Assembly (NCBI RefSeq): GCF_029227915.1
Contig: NC_079881.1
Span: 6,698,001-6,762,000, forward strand
Direction: 5' to 3'
DNA: 64,000 nucleotides
From: Hydractinia symbiolongicarpus
Taxonomy: Eukaryota; Cnidaria; Hydrozoa; Anthoathecata; Hydractiniidae
This document shows positions 24,895 to 36,820 of this stretch, piece after piece. A program made the translations under genes and the position numbers. The first letter of the stretch is position 1. Each line of letters begins with the position of its first letter. The notes under the pieces were generated by a model that did no database searches, was not told where the DNA came from, and saw nothing but the letters and a program-made list of their open reading frames with translations.

Positions 24895-25490
24895 ATAGGA
24901 ATCGTCTAGAATATTTAGGGAACAACTTGTTCATGGTCTTACGTGAAATATCCATCACACAGAACTCAAAAAATGTTGTTTTTTCGACAAAACATTCATA
25001 CCATGAATGTTGGATATTACTTTTTGAATTGTCAAGTCAAACATACAAATTCAAGCTCAAGCTAAATATTTTTCGGCAATTGTCATTTGATTGGTTATTA
25101 CACTTTACAGTAAAATATAGTCTTAGGCAAAAATTTGCGATAAGCAATTGGGTCTTGCGGGAGTTTAACCTGCAACATCTCGCACCAGAAGCGAGAGTCA
25201 TACTAATAGACCAACATGCCAGGATATCATTGAAACCTCCGATTGTGTCATTATATGCAGAGAGGATTACTGAATATTTGAAAGAAAGAGGTTACAAATA
25301 GCTTCATCGTGGGAAATTCATATAGACAAATCGGAGTGTAACGTTGATTTGTGAAATTGTAAAGTATCATTTTCAAAACGAAATCATAAAACAAATCTGT
25401 CAAGAATTAATTTCGAGAATAGTCATTCCAGAGATAGTAAATGCTTCACCGAAGCTTATGACACTTACCAATTATGTGAGATTTGCAGTT

Positions 25491-25557
25491 GGGCCTGTCC
25501 GGGAGTTGAACCCGGGACCTCTCGCACCCTAAGCGAGAATCATGCCACTAGACAAAC
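25491..25557 (-). pseudogene. tRNA-Pro(AGG) with deleted 5' end
   Basis: T, anticodon and most of the D arm are consensus. A deletion of about 19 bp removes the acceptor 5' strand and the adjacent flank. The same deletion is seen at 41901. Confidence 0.75.
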
Positions 25558-26150
25558 AAATATTTAGGGAACAACTTGTTCATGGTTTAACGTGAAATAT
25601 CCATCACACCGAACACAAAAAAAATTGTTTTTTCGACAAAACATTCATAACATGAATGTTGTATATTATTTCTTAAATTGTCAAGTCAACCATACAATCC
25701 AAGCCACGAAAAAGCTCAACTATAATATTTTTCAGGAATTGTCAGTTGATTGGTTACTACCCCTTGCAGTAGAATATAGTCTTATGCACAAATTTGCGAT
25801 AAGCAATTGGCCCTGTGCGGGAGTTTAACCATTGACATCTTGCACCAGAAACGAGAATAATACTAATAGACCAACAGGCCAGGATATCATTGAAACCTGC
25901 GATTGTGTAATTATATGCAGAGAGGATTACTGAATATTTGTAGAAAAGGGGTTATAAATAGCTTCCTCGTGGGCAATGCATATAGACAAATCGGAGTGTA
26001 AAGTTGATTTGTAAAATGGTAAAGTAACATTTTTGAAACAAATCCGTAAAACAACTCTGTCAAGAAGTCATTGTGAGAATCGTCATTCCAGAGATAGTAA
26101 ATGCTTCACCGAAGCTTCTGACACTTACCAATTATGTGTGATTTTTAGTT

Positions 26151-26222
26151 GGGCCTGTCCAGGAGATGAATCCGGGACCTCTCGCACCCTAAGCGAGAAT
26201 CATGCCACTAGACCAACAGGCC
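26151..26222 (-). pseudogene. tRNA-Pro A element, T arm damaged
   Basis: A58 is lost as in 24823, with two more T-stem changes. Anticodon arm is consensus. Confidence 0.6.
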
Positions 26223-26818
26223 ATAGGAATCGTCTAGAATATTTAGGGAACAACTTGTTCATGGTCTTACGTGAAATATCCATCACACAGAACACAAAAA
26301 ATGTTGTTTTTTCGACAAAACATTCATACCATGAATGTTGTATATTATTTCTTGAATTGTCAAGTCCAACATACAAATCCAAGCTCATGCAAATTATTTT
26401 TCGGCAATTGTCAGTTGATTGGTTATTACACTTTACTTTAGAATGTAGTCTTAGGCAAAAATTTGCGATAAGCAATTGGGTCTTGCGGGAGTTTAACCTG
26501 CAACATCTCGCACCAGAAGCGAGAGTCATACTAATAGACCAACAGGCCAGGATATCATTGAAACCTCTGATTATATCATTATATGCAGAGAGGATTCATG
26601 GATATCTGTAGGTTAGAGGTTACAAGCAGCTTCATCGTGGGAAATTCATATAGACAAATCGGAGTGTAACGTTGATTTGTGAAATTGTAAAGTATCATTT
26701 TCAAAACGAAATCATAAAACAAATCTGTCAAGAATTAATTTCGAGAATAGTCATTCCAGAGATAGTAAATGCTTCACCAAAGCTTATGATACTTACCAAT
26801 TATGTGTGATTTGTAGTT

Positions 26819-26889
26819 GGGCGTGTCCGGGAGTTGAACCGGGACCTCTCGCACCCTAAGCTAGAATCATGCCACTAGAACAACAGGCC
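26819..26889 (-). pseudogene. tRNA-Pro A element, 71 nt
   Basis: One C is missing in the T arm, acceptor 4:69 is C-C, and box A carries the G10-to-T change. Confidence 0.6.
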
Positions 26890-26975
26890 ATAGGAATCGT
26901 CTAGAATATTTAGGGAAAAACTTGTTCATGGTCCTACGTGAAATATCCATCACACAGAACACAAAAAATGTTGTT

Positions 26976-26987
26976 GACCAACAGGCC
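26976..26987 (-). pseudogene. remnant of a B element at a deletion junction
   Basis: Only the 12 nt of the 5' end remain. The A spacer breaks off at 26975 and continues directly into this remnant, a loss of about 240 bp relative to neighbouring units. Confidence 0.75.
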
Positions 26988-27257
26988 AGGATATCTTTGA
27001 AACCTGCGATTGTGTAATTATATGCAGAGAGGATTACTAAATATTTGTAGGAAAGGGGTTGCAAATAGCTTCCTCGTTGTCAATGCATGTAAACAAATTG
27101 AAGTGTAAAGTTGATTTGTAAAATTGTAAAGTAACATTTTCGAAACGAATCCATAAAACAACTCTGTCAAGAATTCATTTTGAGAATCGTCATTCCAGAG
27201 ATAGTATATGCTTCACCGAAGCTTATGACACTTACTAATTATGTGTGATTTGTAGGT

Positions 27258-27329
27258 GGGCCTGTCTGGGAGTTGAACCCGGGACCTCTCGCACCCTAAG
27301 CGAGAATCATGCCACTAGACCAACAGGCC
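27258..27329 (-). tRNA. tRNA-Pro(AGG), one T-stem mismatch
   Basis: Full consensus except T-stem 50:64 (C-A). Both promoter boxes are intact. Plausibly transcribed. Confidence 0.7.
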
Positions 27330-27925
27330 ATAGGAATCGTCTAGAATATTTAGGGAACAACTTGTTCATGGTCTTACGTGAAATATCCATCACACAGAAC
27401 ACAAAAAATGTTGTTTTTTCGACAAAACATTCATACCATGAATGTTGGATATTATTTCTTGAATTGTCAAGTCCAACATACAAATCCAAGCTCAAGCAAA
27501 TTATTTTTCGGCAATTGTCAGTTGATTGGTTATTACACTTTACTTTAGAATATAGTCTTAGGCAAAAATTTGCGATAAGCAATTGGGTCTTGCGGGAGTT
27601 TAACCTGCAACATCTCGCACCAGAAGCGAGAGTCATACTAATAGACCAACAGGCCAGGATATCATTGAAACCTCTGATTATATCATTATATGCAGAGAGG
27701 ATTCATGGATATCTGTAGGTCAGAGGTTACAAGCAGCTTCATCGTGGTAAATTCATATAGACAAATCGGAGTGTAACGTTGATTTGTGAAATTGTAAAGT
27801 ATCATTTTCAAAACGAAATCATAAAACAAATCTGTCAAGAATTAATTTCGAGAATAGTCATTCCAGAGATAGTAATTGCTTCACCAAAGCTTATGATACT
27901 TACCAATTATGTGTGATTTGTAGTT

Positions 27926-27996
27926 GGGCGTGTCCGGGAGTTGAACCGGGTCCTCTCGCACCCTAAGCGAGAATTATGCCACTAGACCAACAGGCC
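27926..27996 (-). pseudogene. tRNA-Pro A element, 71 nt
   Basis: T arm one base short, acceptor 4:69 C-C, and a change in the variable loop. Anticodon arm intact. Confidence 0.6.
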
Positions 27997-28603
27997 ATAG
28001 GAATCGTCTAGAATATTTAGGGAACAACTTGTTCATGGTCTTACGTGAAATATCCATCACACAGAACACAAAAAATGTTGTTTTTTCGACAAAACATTCA
28101 TAACATGAATGTTGGATATTATTTCTTAAATTGTCAAGTCAACCATACAATCCAAGCCACGAAAAAGCTCAACCATAATATTTTTCAGCAATTGTCAGTT
28201 GATTGGTTACTACCCTTTGCAGTAGAATATAGTCTTATGCACAAATTTGCGATAAGCAATTGGCCCTGTGCGGGAGTTTAACCATTGACATCTCGCACCA
28301 GAAGCGAGAATCATACTAATAGACCAACAGGCCAGGATATCATAGAAATCTGCGATTGTGTAATTATATGCAGAGCGGATTACTGAATATTTGTAGGAAA
28401 GGGGTTGCAAATAGCTTCCTCGTTGTCAATGCATGTACACAAGTCGAAGTGTAAAGTTGATTTGTAAAATTGTAAAGTAACATTTTCGAAACGAATCCAT
28501 AAAACAACTCTGTCAAGAGTTCATTTTGAGAATCGTCATTCCAGAGATAGTATATGCTTCACCGAAGCTTATGACACTTACCAATTTTGTGTGATTTGTA
28601 GGT

Positions 28604-28675
28604 GGGCCTGTGCGGGAGTTTAACCTGCGGCATTTCGCACCAGAAGCGAGAATTATGCTAATAGACCAACAAGCC
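28604..28675 (-). pseudogene. B-type element in the A position
   Basis: 342 bp after the B element at 28262 and followed by a B spacer. C56 is lost and anticodon-position bases are CTG. Confidence 0.7.
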
Positions 28676-28946
28676 AGGATATCATTGAAACCTCCGATTG
28701 TGTCATTATATGCAGAGAGGATTACTGAATATTTGTAGGAAAGAGGTTACAAATAGCTTCCTCGTGGGCAATGCATGTAGACAAATCGGAGTGTAAAGTT
28801 GATTTGTAAAATTATAAAGTAACATTTTCGAAACGAATCCATAAAACAACTCTGTCAAGAATTCATTTCGAGAATCGTCATTCCAGAGATAGTAAATGCT
28901 TCACCGAAGCTTATTACACTTACCAATTATGTATGATTTTTAGTTT

Positions 28947-29017
28947 GGGCTGTCTGGGAGTTGAACCCGGGACCTCTCGCACCCTAAGCGAGAATCATGC
29001 CACTAGACCAACAGGCC
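28947..29017 (-). pseudogene. tRNA-Pro(AGG) A element, acceptor one base short
   Basis: One base is missing in the acceptor 3' strand, throwing off its pairing, and T-stem 50:64 is mispaired. D and anticodon arms and the boxes are intact. Confidence 0.6.
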
Positions 29018-29624
29018 ATAGGCATCGTCTAGAATATTTAGGGAACAACTTGTTCATGGTCTTACGTGAAATATCTATCACACAGAACACAGAAAATGTT
29101 GTTTTTTCGAAAAAACATTCATAACAAGAATGTTGGATATTATTTCTTGAATTTTTAAGTCAACCATGCAATCCAAGCCACGAAAAAGCTCAACCATAAT
29201 ATCTTTCAGCAATTGTCAGTTGATTGGTTACTACCCGTTACAGTAGAATATAGTCTTATGCACAAATTTGCGATAAGCAATTGGGCCTGTGCGGGAGTTT
29301 AACCATTGACATTTCGCACCAGAAGCGAGAATCATACTAATAGACCAACAGGCCAGGATATCTTTGAAACCTGCGATTGTGTAATTATATGCAGAGAGGA
29401 TTACTGAATATTTGTAGGAAAGGGGTTGGAAATAGCTTCCTCGTTGTCAATGCATGTACACAAATCGAAGTGTAAAGTTGATTTGTAAAATTGTAAAGTA
29501 ACATTTTCGAAACGAATCCATAAAACAACTCTGTCAAGAATTCATTTTGAGAATCGTCATTCCAGAGATAGTATATGCTTCACCGAAGCTTATGACACTT
29601 ACCAATTATGTGTGATTTGTAGGT

Positions 29625-29696
29625 GGGCCTGTGCGGGAGTTTAACCTGCGGCATCTCGAACCAGAAGCGAGAATCATGCTAATAGACCAACAAGCC
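29625..29696 (-). pseudogene. B-type element in the A position
   Basis: Copy of the arrangement at 28604, about 1021 bp away. C56 is lost. Confidence 0.7.
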
Positions 29697-29967
29697 AGGA
29701 TATCATTGAAACCTCCGATTGTGTCATTATATGCAGAGAGGATTACTGAATATTTGTAGGAAAGAGGTTACAAATAGCTTCCTCGTGGGCAATACATGTA
29801 GACAAATCGGAGTGTAAAGTTGATTTGTAAAATTGTAAAGTAACATTTTCGAAGCGAATCCATAAAACAACTCTGTCAAGAATTCATTTCGAGAATCGTC
29901 ATTCCAGAGATAGTAAAGGCTTCACCGAAGCTTATGACACTTACCAATTATGTATGATTTTTAGTTC

Positions 29968-30038
29968 GGGCTGTCCGGGAGTTGAACCTGGGATCTCTCG
30001 CACCCTAAGCGAGAATCATGCCACTAGACCAACAGGCC
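29968..30038 (-). pseudogene. tRNA-Pro(AGG) A element, acceptor one base short
   Basis: Same acceptor deletion as 28947, with a T-stem mismatch at 51:63. Anticodon arm is consensus. Confidence 0.6.
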
Positions 30039-30645
30039 ATAGGCATCGTCTAGAATATTTAGGGAACAATTTGTTTATGGTCTTACGTGAAATATCTATC
30101 ACACAGAACACAAAAAATGTTGTTTTTTCTTCAAAACATTCATAGCATGAATGTTGGATATTATTTCTTGAATTGTCAAGTCAACCATACAATCCAAGCC
30201 ACGTAAAAGCTCAACCATAATATCTTTCAGCAATTGTCATTTGATTGGTTACTACCCGTTACAGTGGAATATAGTCTTATGCACAAATTTGCGATAAGCA
30301 ATTGGGCCTGTGCGGGAGTTTAACCTGCGGCATCTCACACTAGAAGCGAGAATCATGCTAATAGACCAACAAGCCAGGATATCATTGAAACCTCCGATTG
30401 GGTCATTATATGCAGAGAGGAATACTGAATATTTGTAGGAAAGAGGTTACGAATAGCTTCCTTGTGGGCAATGCATATAAACATATCGGAGTATAAAGTT
30501 GATTTTTAAAATTGTAAAGAAAAATTTTTAAATCAAATCCGTATAACAACTCTGTCAAAAAGTCATTGTGAGAATTGTCATTCCAGAGATAGTAAATGCT
30601 TCACCGGAGCTTATGACTCTTACCAATTATGTGTGATTTGCAGTT

Positions 30646-30717
30646 GGGCCTGTCCGGGAGTTGAACCCGGGACCTCTCGCACCCTAAGCGAGAATCATGC
30701 CACGAGACCAACAGGCC
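30646..30717 (-). tRNA. tRNA-Pro(AGG), A14 changed
   Basis: All stems are consensus. The only change is invariant A14 to C in the D loop, inside box A. May be weakly competent. Confidence 0.65.
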
Positions 30718-31323
30718 ATAGGAATCGTCTAGAATATTTAGGGAACAACTTGTTCATGGTCTTACGTAAAATATCCATCACACAGAACACAACAAATGTT
30801 GTTTTTTGACAAAACATTCATAACATGAATGTTGGATATTATTTCTTAAATTGTCAAGTCAAACATACAATCCAAGCCACGAAAAAGCTCAACCATAATA
30901 TCTTTCAGCAATTGTCAGTTGATTGGTTACTACCCGTTACAGCAGAATATAGTCTTATGCACAAATTTGCGATAAGCAATTGGGCCTGTGCGGGAGTTTA
31001 ACCTGCGACATCTCGCACCAGAAGCGAGAATCATACTAATAGACCAACAGGCCAGGATATCATTGAAACCTCCGATTGTGTCATTATATGCAGAGAGGAT
31101 TACTGAATATTTGTAGGAAAGAGGTTACGAATAGCTTCCTCGTGGGCAATGTATATAGACAAATCGGAGTGTAAAGTTGATTTGTAAAATTGCAAAGTAA
31201 CATTTTCGAAACGCATCCATAAAACAACTCTGTCAAGAACTCATTTCGAGAATCGTCATTCCAGAGATAGTAAATGCTTCACCGGAGCTTATGACACTTA
31301 TCAATTATGTGTCATTTGCAGTT

Positions 31324-31395
31324 GGGCCTGTCCGGGAGTTGAACCCGGGACCTTTCGCACCCTAAGCGAGAATCATGCCACTAGACCAACAGGCC
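31324..31395 (-). tRNA. tRNA-Pro(AGG), 27:43 mismatch
   Basis: Consensus except that the top anticodon-stem pair 27:43 is C-A. The same variant recurs at 34037, 37427 and 39461. Boxes intact. Confidence 0.65.
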
Positions 31396-32002
31396 ATAGT
31401 CATCGTCTAAAATATTTAGGCAACATATATTTTCATGGTCTTACGTGAAATATCCATCACACAGTTCACAAAGAATATTGTTTTTCTTCAAAACATTCAT
31501 AACATGAATGTTGGATATTATTTCTTGAATTGTCAAGTCAACCATACAATCCAAGCCACGAAAAAGCTCAACCATAATATCTTTCAGCAATTGTCAGTTG
31601 ATTGGTTACTACCCGTTACAGTAGAATATAGTCTTATGTACAAATTTGCGATAAGCAATTGGGCCTGTGCGGGAGTTTAACCTGCGGCATCTCACACTAG
31701 AAGCGAGAATCATGCTAATAGACCAACAAGCCAGGATATCATTGAAACCTCCGATTGGGTCATTATATGCAGAGAGGAATACTGAATATTTGTAGGAAAG
31801 AGGTTACGAATAGCTTCCTCGTGGGCAATGCATATAAACAAATCGGAGTATAAAGTTGATTTTTAAAATTCTAAAGAAAAATTTTTAAATCAAATCCGTA
31901 TAACAACTCTGTCAAGAAGTCATTGTGAGAATTGTCATTCCAGAGATAGCAAATGCTTCACCGGAGCTTATGACTCTTACCAATTATGTGTGATTTGCAG
32001 TT

Positions 32003-32074
32003 GGGCCTGTCCGGGAGTTGAACCCGGGACCTCTCGCACCCTAAGCGAGAATCATGCCACTAGACCAACAGGCC
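32003..32074 (-). tRNA. tRNA-Pro(AGG), consensus copy
   Basis: All stems pair, both boxes are intact, and the anticodon loop is TTAGGGT. An AT-rich TATA-like stretch lies at 32089-32097, 15-23 bp upstream of the 5' end. No T4 occurs in the first 100 or so nt beyond the 3' end. Confidence 0.93.
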
Positions 32075-32680
32075 ATAGGAATCGTCTAGAATATTTAGGG
32101 AACAACTTGTTCATGGTCTTACGTAAAATATCCATCACACAGAACACAACAAATGTTGTTTTTCGACAAAACATTCATAACATGAATGTTGGATATTATT
32201 TCTTAAATTGTCAAGTCAAACATACAATCCAAGCCACGAAAAAGCTCAACCATAATATCTTTCAGCAATTGTCAGTTGATTGGTTACTACCCGTTACAGC
32301 AGAATATAGTCTTATGCACAAATTTGCGATAAGCAATTGGGCCTGTGCGGGAGTTTAACCTGCGACATCTCGCACCAGAAGCGAGAATCATACTAATAGA
32401 CCAACAGGCCAGGATATCATTGAAACCTCCGATTGTGTCATTATATGCAGAGAGGATTACTGAATATTTGTAGGAAAGAGGTTACGAATAGCTTCCTCGT
32501 GGGCAATGTATATAGACAAATCGGAGTGTAAAGTTGATTTGTAAAATTGCAAAGTAACATTTTCGAAACGCATCCATAAAACAACTCTGTCAAGAACTCA
32601 TTTCGAGAATCGTCATTCCAGAGATAGTAAATGCTTCACCGGAGCTTATGACACTTATCAATTATGTGTCATTTGCAGTT

Positions 32681-32752
32681 GGGCCTGTCCGGGAGTTGAC
32701 CCCGGGACCTTTCGCACCCTAAGCGAGAATCATGCCACTAGACCAACAGGCC
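32681..32752 (-). pseudogene. tRNA-Pro(AGG) A element, T54 and 27:43 changed
   Basis: Belongs to the 27:43 variant series, with the additional loss of T54 in the T loop, inside box B. Confidence 0.6.
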
Positions 32753-33358
32753 ATAGGCATCGTCTAAAATATTTAGGCAACATATTGTTCGTGGTCTTAC
32801 GTGAAATATCCATCACACAGTTCACAAAGAATATTGTTTTTCTTCAAAACATTCATAACATGAATGTTGGATATTATTTCTTGAATTGTCAAGTCAACCA
32901 TACAATCCAAGCCACGAAAAAGCTCAACCATAATATCTTTCAGCAATTGTCAGTTGATTGGTTACTACCCGTTACAGTAGAATATAGTCTTATGTACAAA
33001 TTTGCGATAAGCAATTGGGCCTGTGCGGGAGTTTAACCTGCAGCATCTCACACTAGAAGCGAGAATCATGCTAATAGACCAACAAGCCAGGATATCATTG
33101 AAACCTCCGATTGGGTCATTATATGCAGAGAGGAATACTGAATATTTGTAGGAAAGAGGTTACGAATAGCTTCCTCGTGGGCAATGCATATAAACAAATC
33201 GGAGTATAAAGTTGATTTTTAAAATTGTAAAGAAAAATTTTTAAATCAAATCCGTATAACAACTCTGTCAAGAAGTCATTGTGAGAATTGTCATTCCAGA
33301 GATAGTAAATGCTTCACCGGAGCTTATGACTCTTACCAATTATGTGTGATTTGCAGTT

Positions 33359-33430
33359 GGGCCTGTCCGGGATTTGAACCCGGGACCTCTCGCACCCTAA
33401 GCGAGAATCATGCCACTAGACCAACAGGCC
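33359..33430 (-). tRNA. tRNA-Pro(AGG), intact, T loop TTCAAAT
   Basis: All stems pair and box A is consensus. Position 59 is A rather than C, a base that tolerates change in many eukaryotic tRNAs. Likely competent. Confidence 0.9.
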
Positions 33431-34036
33431 ATAGGAATCGTCTAGAATATTTAGGGAACAACTTGTTCATGGTCTTACGTAAAATATCCATCACACAGAA
33501 CACAACAAATGTTGTTTTTCGACAAAACATTCATAACATGAATGTTGGATATTATTTCTTAAATTGTCAAGTCAAACATACAATCCAAGCCACGAAAAAG
33601 CTCAACCATAATATCTTTCAGCAATTGTCAGTTGATTGGTTACTACCCGTTACAGCAGAATATAGTCTTATGCACAAATTTGCGATAAGCAATTGGGCCT
33701 GTGCGGGAGTTTAACCTGCGACATCTCGCACCAGAAGCGAGAATCATACTAATAGACCAACAGGCCAGGATATCATTGAAACCTCCGATTGTGTCATTAT
33801 ATGCAAAGAGGATTACTGAATATTTGTAGGAAAGAGGTTACGAATAGCTTCCTCGTGGGCAATGTATATAGACAAATCGGAGTGTAAAGTTGATTTGTAA
33901 AATTGCAAAGTAACATTTTCGAAACGCATCCATAAAACAACTCTGTCAAGAACTCATTTCGAGAATCGTCATTCCAGAGATAGTAAATGCTTCACCGGAG
34001 CTTATGACACTTATCAATTATGTGTCATTTGCAGTT

Positions 34037-34108
34037 GGGCCTGTCCGGGAGTTGAACCCGGGACCTTTCGCACCCTAAGCGAGAATCATGCCACTAGACC
34101 AACAGGCC
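34037..34108 (-). tRNA. tRNA-Pro(AGG), 27:43 mismatch
   Basis: Same variant as 31324 (C-A at 27:43). Otherwise consensus. Confidence 0.65.
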
Positions 34109-34714
34109 ATAGGCATCGTCTAAAATATTTAGGCAACATATTGTTCGTGGTCTTACGTGAAATATCCATCACACAGTTCACAAAGAATATTGTTTTTCTT
34201 CAAAACATTCATAACATGAATGTTGGATATTATTTCTTGAATTGTCAAGTCAACCATACAATCCAAGCCACGAAAAAGCTCAACCATAATATCTTTCAGC
34301 AATTGTCAGTTGATTGGTTACTACCCGTTACAGTAAAATATAGTCTTATGTACAAATTTGCGATAAGCAATTGGGCCTGTGCGGGAGTTTAACCTGCAGC
34401 ATCTCACACTAGAAGCGAGAATCATGCTAATAGACCAACAAGCCAGGATATCATTGAAGCCTCCGATTGGGTCATTATATGCAGAGAGGAATACTGAATA
34501 TTTGTAGGAAAGAGGTTACGAATAGCTTCCTCGTGGGCAATGCATATAAACAAATCGGAGTATAAAGTTGATTTTTAAAATTGTAAAGAAAAATTTTTAA
34601 ATCAAATCCGTATAACAACTCTGTCAAGAAGTCATTGTGAGAATTGTCATTCCAGAGATAGTAAATGCTTCACCGGAGCTTATGACTCTTACCAATTATG
34701 TGTGATTTGCAGTT

Positions 34715-34786
34715 GGGCCTGTCCGGGAGTTGAACCCGGGACCTCTCGCACCCTAAGCGAGAATCATGCCACTAGACCAACAGGCC
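34715..34786 (-). tRNA. tRNA-Pro(AGG), consensus copy
   Basis: Matches the consensus cloverleaf at every paired position, with both promoter boxes intact. Here the following A spacer is of the other alternating type, so spacer and gene types have been reassorted. Confidence 0.93.
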
Positions 34787-35392
34787 ATAGGAATCGTCTA
34801 GAATATTTAGGGAACAACTTGTTCATGGTCTTACGTAAAATATCCATCACACAGAACACAACAAATGTTGTTTTTCTTCAAAACATTCATAACATGAATG
34901 TTGGATATTATTTCTTGAATTGTCAAGTCAACCATACAATCCAAGCCACGAAAAAGCTCAACCATAATATCTTTCAGCAATTGTCAGTTGATTGGTTACT
35001 ACCCGTTACAGTAGAATATAGTCTTATGTACAAATTTGCGATAAGCAATTGGGCCTGTGCGGGAGTTTAACCTGCAGCATCTCACACTAGAAGCGAGAAT
35101 CATGCTAATAGACCAACAAGCCAGGATATCATTGAAACCTCCGATTGGGTCATTATATGCAGAGAGGAATACTGAATATTTGTAGGAAAGAGGTTACGAA
35201 TAGCTTCCTCGTGGGCAATGCATATAAACAAATCGGAGTATAAAGTTGATTTTTAAAATTGTAAAGAAAATTTTTTAAATCAAATCCGTATAACAACTCT
35301 GTCAAGAAGTCATTGTGAGAATTGTCATTCCAGAGATAGTAAATGCTTCACCGGAGCTTATGACTCTTACCAATTATGTGTGATTTGCAGTT

Positions 35393-35464
35393 GGGCCTGT
35401 CCGGGAGTTGAACCCGGGACCTCTCGCACCCTAAGCGAGAATCATGCCACTAGACCAACAGGCC
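35393..35464 (-). tRNA. tRNA-Pro(AGG), consensus copy
   Basis: Consensus at all paired positions and in both boxes, 678 bp from the previous copy. Confidence 0.93.
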
Positions 35465-36070
35465 ATAGGAATCGTCTAGAATATTTAGGGAACAACTTGT
35501 TCATGGTCTTACGTAAAATATCCATCACACAGAACACAACAAATGTTGTTTTTCGACAAAACATTCATAACATGAATGTTGGATATTATTTCTTAAATTG
35601 TCAAGTCAAACATACAATCCAAGCCACGAAAAAGCTCAACCATAATATCTTTCAGCAATTGTCAGTTGATTGGTTACTACCCGTTACAGCAGAATATAGT
35701 CTTATGTACAAATTTGCGATAAGCAATTGGGCCTGTGCGGGAGTTTAACCTGCAGCATCTCACACTAGAAGCGAGAATCATGCTAATAGACCAACAAGCC
35801 AGGATATCATTGAAGCCTCCGATTGAGTCATTATATGCAGAGAGGAATACTGAATATTTGTAGGAAAGAGGTTACGAATAGCTTCCTCGTGGGCAATGCA
35901 TATAAACAAATCGGAGTATAAAGTTGATTTTTAAAATTGTAAAGAAAAATTTTTAAATCAAATCCGTATAACAACTCTGTCAAGAAGTCATTGTGAGAAT
36001 TGTCATTCCAGAGATAGTAAATGCTTCACCGGAGCTTATGACTCTTACCAATTATGTGTGATTTGCAGTT

Positions 36071-36142
36071 GGGCCTGTCCGGGAGTTGAACCCGGGACCT
36101 CTCGCACCCTAAGCGAGAATCATGCCACTAGACCAACAGGCC
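36071..36142 (-). tRNA. tRNA-Pro(AGG), consensus copy
   Basis: Consensus at all paired positions and in both boxes. Third consensus gene in a row at 678-bp spacing. Confidence 0.93.
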
Positions 36143-36748
36143 ATAGGAATCGTCTAGAATATTTAGGGAACAACTTGTTCATGGTCTTACGTAAAATATC
36201 CATCACACAGAACACAACAAATGTTGTTTTTCGACAAAACATTCATAACATGAATGTTGGATATTATTTCTTAAATTGTCAAGTCAAACATACAATCCAA
36301 GCCACGAAAAAGCTCAACCATAATATCTTTCAGCAATTGTCAGTTGATTGGTTACTACCCGTTACAGCAGAATATAGTCTTATGCACAAATTTGCGATAA
36401 GCAATTGGGCCTGTGCGGGAGTTTAACCTGCGACATCTCGCACCAGAAGCGAGAATCATACTAATAGACCAACAGGCCAGGATATCATTGAAACCTCCGA
36501 TTGTGTCATTATATGCAAAGAGGATTACTGAATATTTGTAGGAAAGAGGTTACGAATAGCTTCCTCGTGGGCAATGTATATAGACAAATCGGAGGGTAAA
36601 GTTGATTTGTAAAATTGCAAAGTAACATTTTCGAAACGCATCCATAAAACAACTCTGTCAAGAACTCATTTCGAGAATCTTCATTCCAGAGATAGTAAAT
36701 GCTTCACCGGAGCTTATGACTCTTACCAATTATGTGTGATTTGCAGTT

Positions 36749-36820
36749 GGGCCTGTCCGGGAGTTGAACCCGGGACCTCTCGCACCCTAAGGGAGAATCA
36801 TGCCACTAGACCAACAGGCC
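36749..36820 (-). tRNA. tRNA-Pro(AGG), 30:40 mismatch
   Basis: Consensus except anticodon-stem 30:40 (C-C). Identical to 38783, 2034 bp away. Confidence 0.65.

Larger units (their letters stand above)
20511..30303 (-). repeat. tRNA-Pro satellite array, block III (B-B duplications and deletions)
   Basis: B elements lie at 20776-20847, 21443-21513, 22121-22192, 22791-22862, 23470-23541, 24481-24552, 25150-25220, 25809-25880, 26478-26548, 27585-27655, 28262-28333 and 29283-29354. The B copies at 21443, 25150, 26478 and 27585 are the 71-nt class. Three B halves are duplicated 342 bp to the right (23812, 28604, 29625), so neighbouring A copies there are about 1020 bp apart. One unit has lost about 240 bp at 26975. 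The spacers hold no supported gene. Confidence 0.93.

Noticed and set aside
24705-25301. Open frame of 198 codons on the plus strand (and a similar 192-codon one at 26033-26611)
   Set aside because: It is an antisense reading straight through an A element, the A spacer and a B element, starts at a non-ATG codon, and is broken in most other units. There is no protein-like constraint.
26200-27636. 109-codon minus-strand frames
   Set aside because: They run through the tRNA 5' flank and spacer of two homogenised units and are lost in others. Shadows of the repeat.
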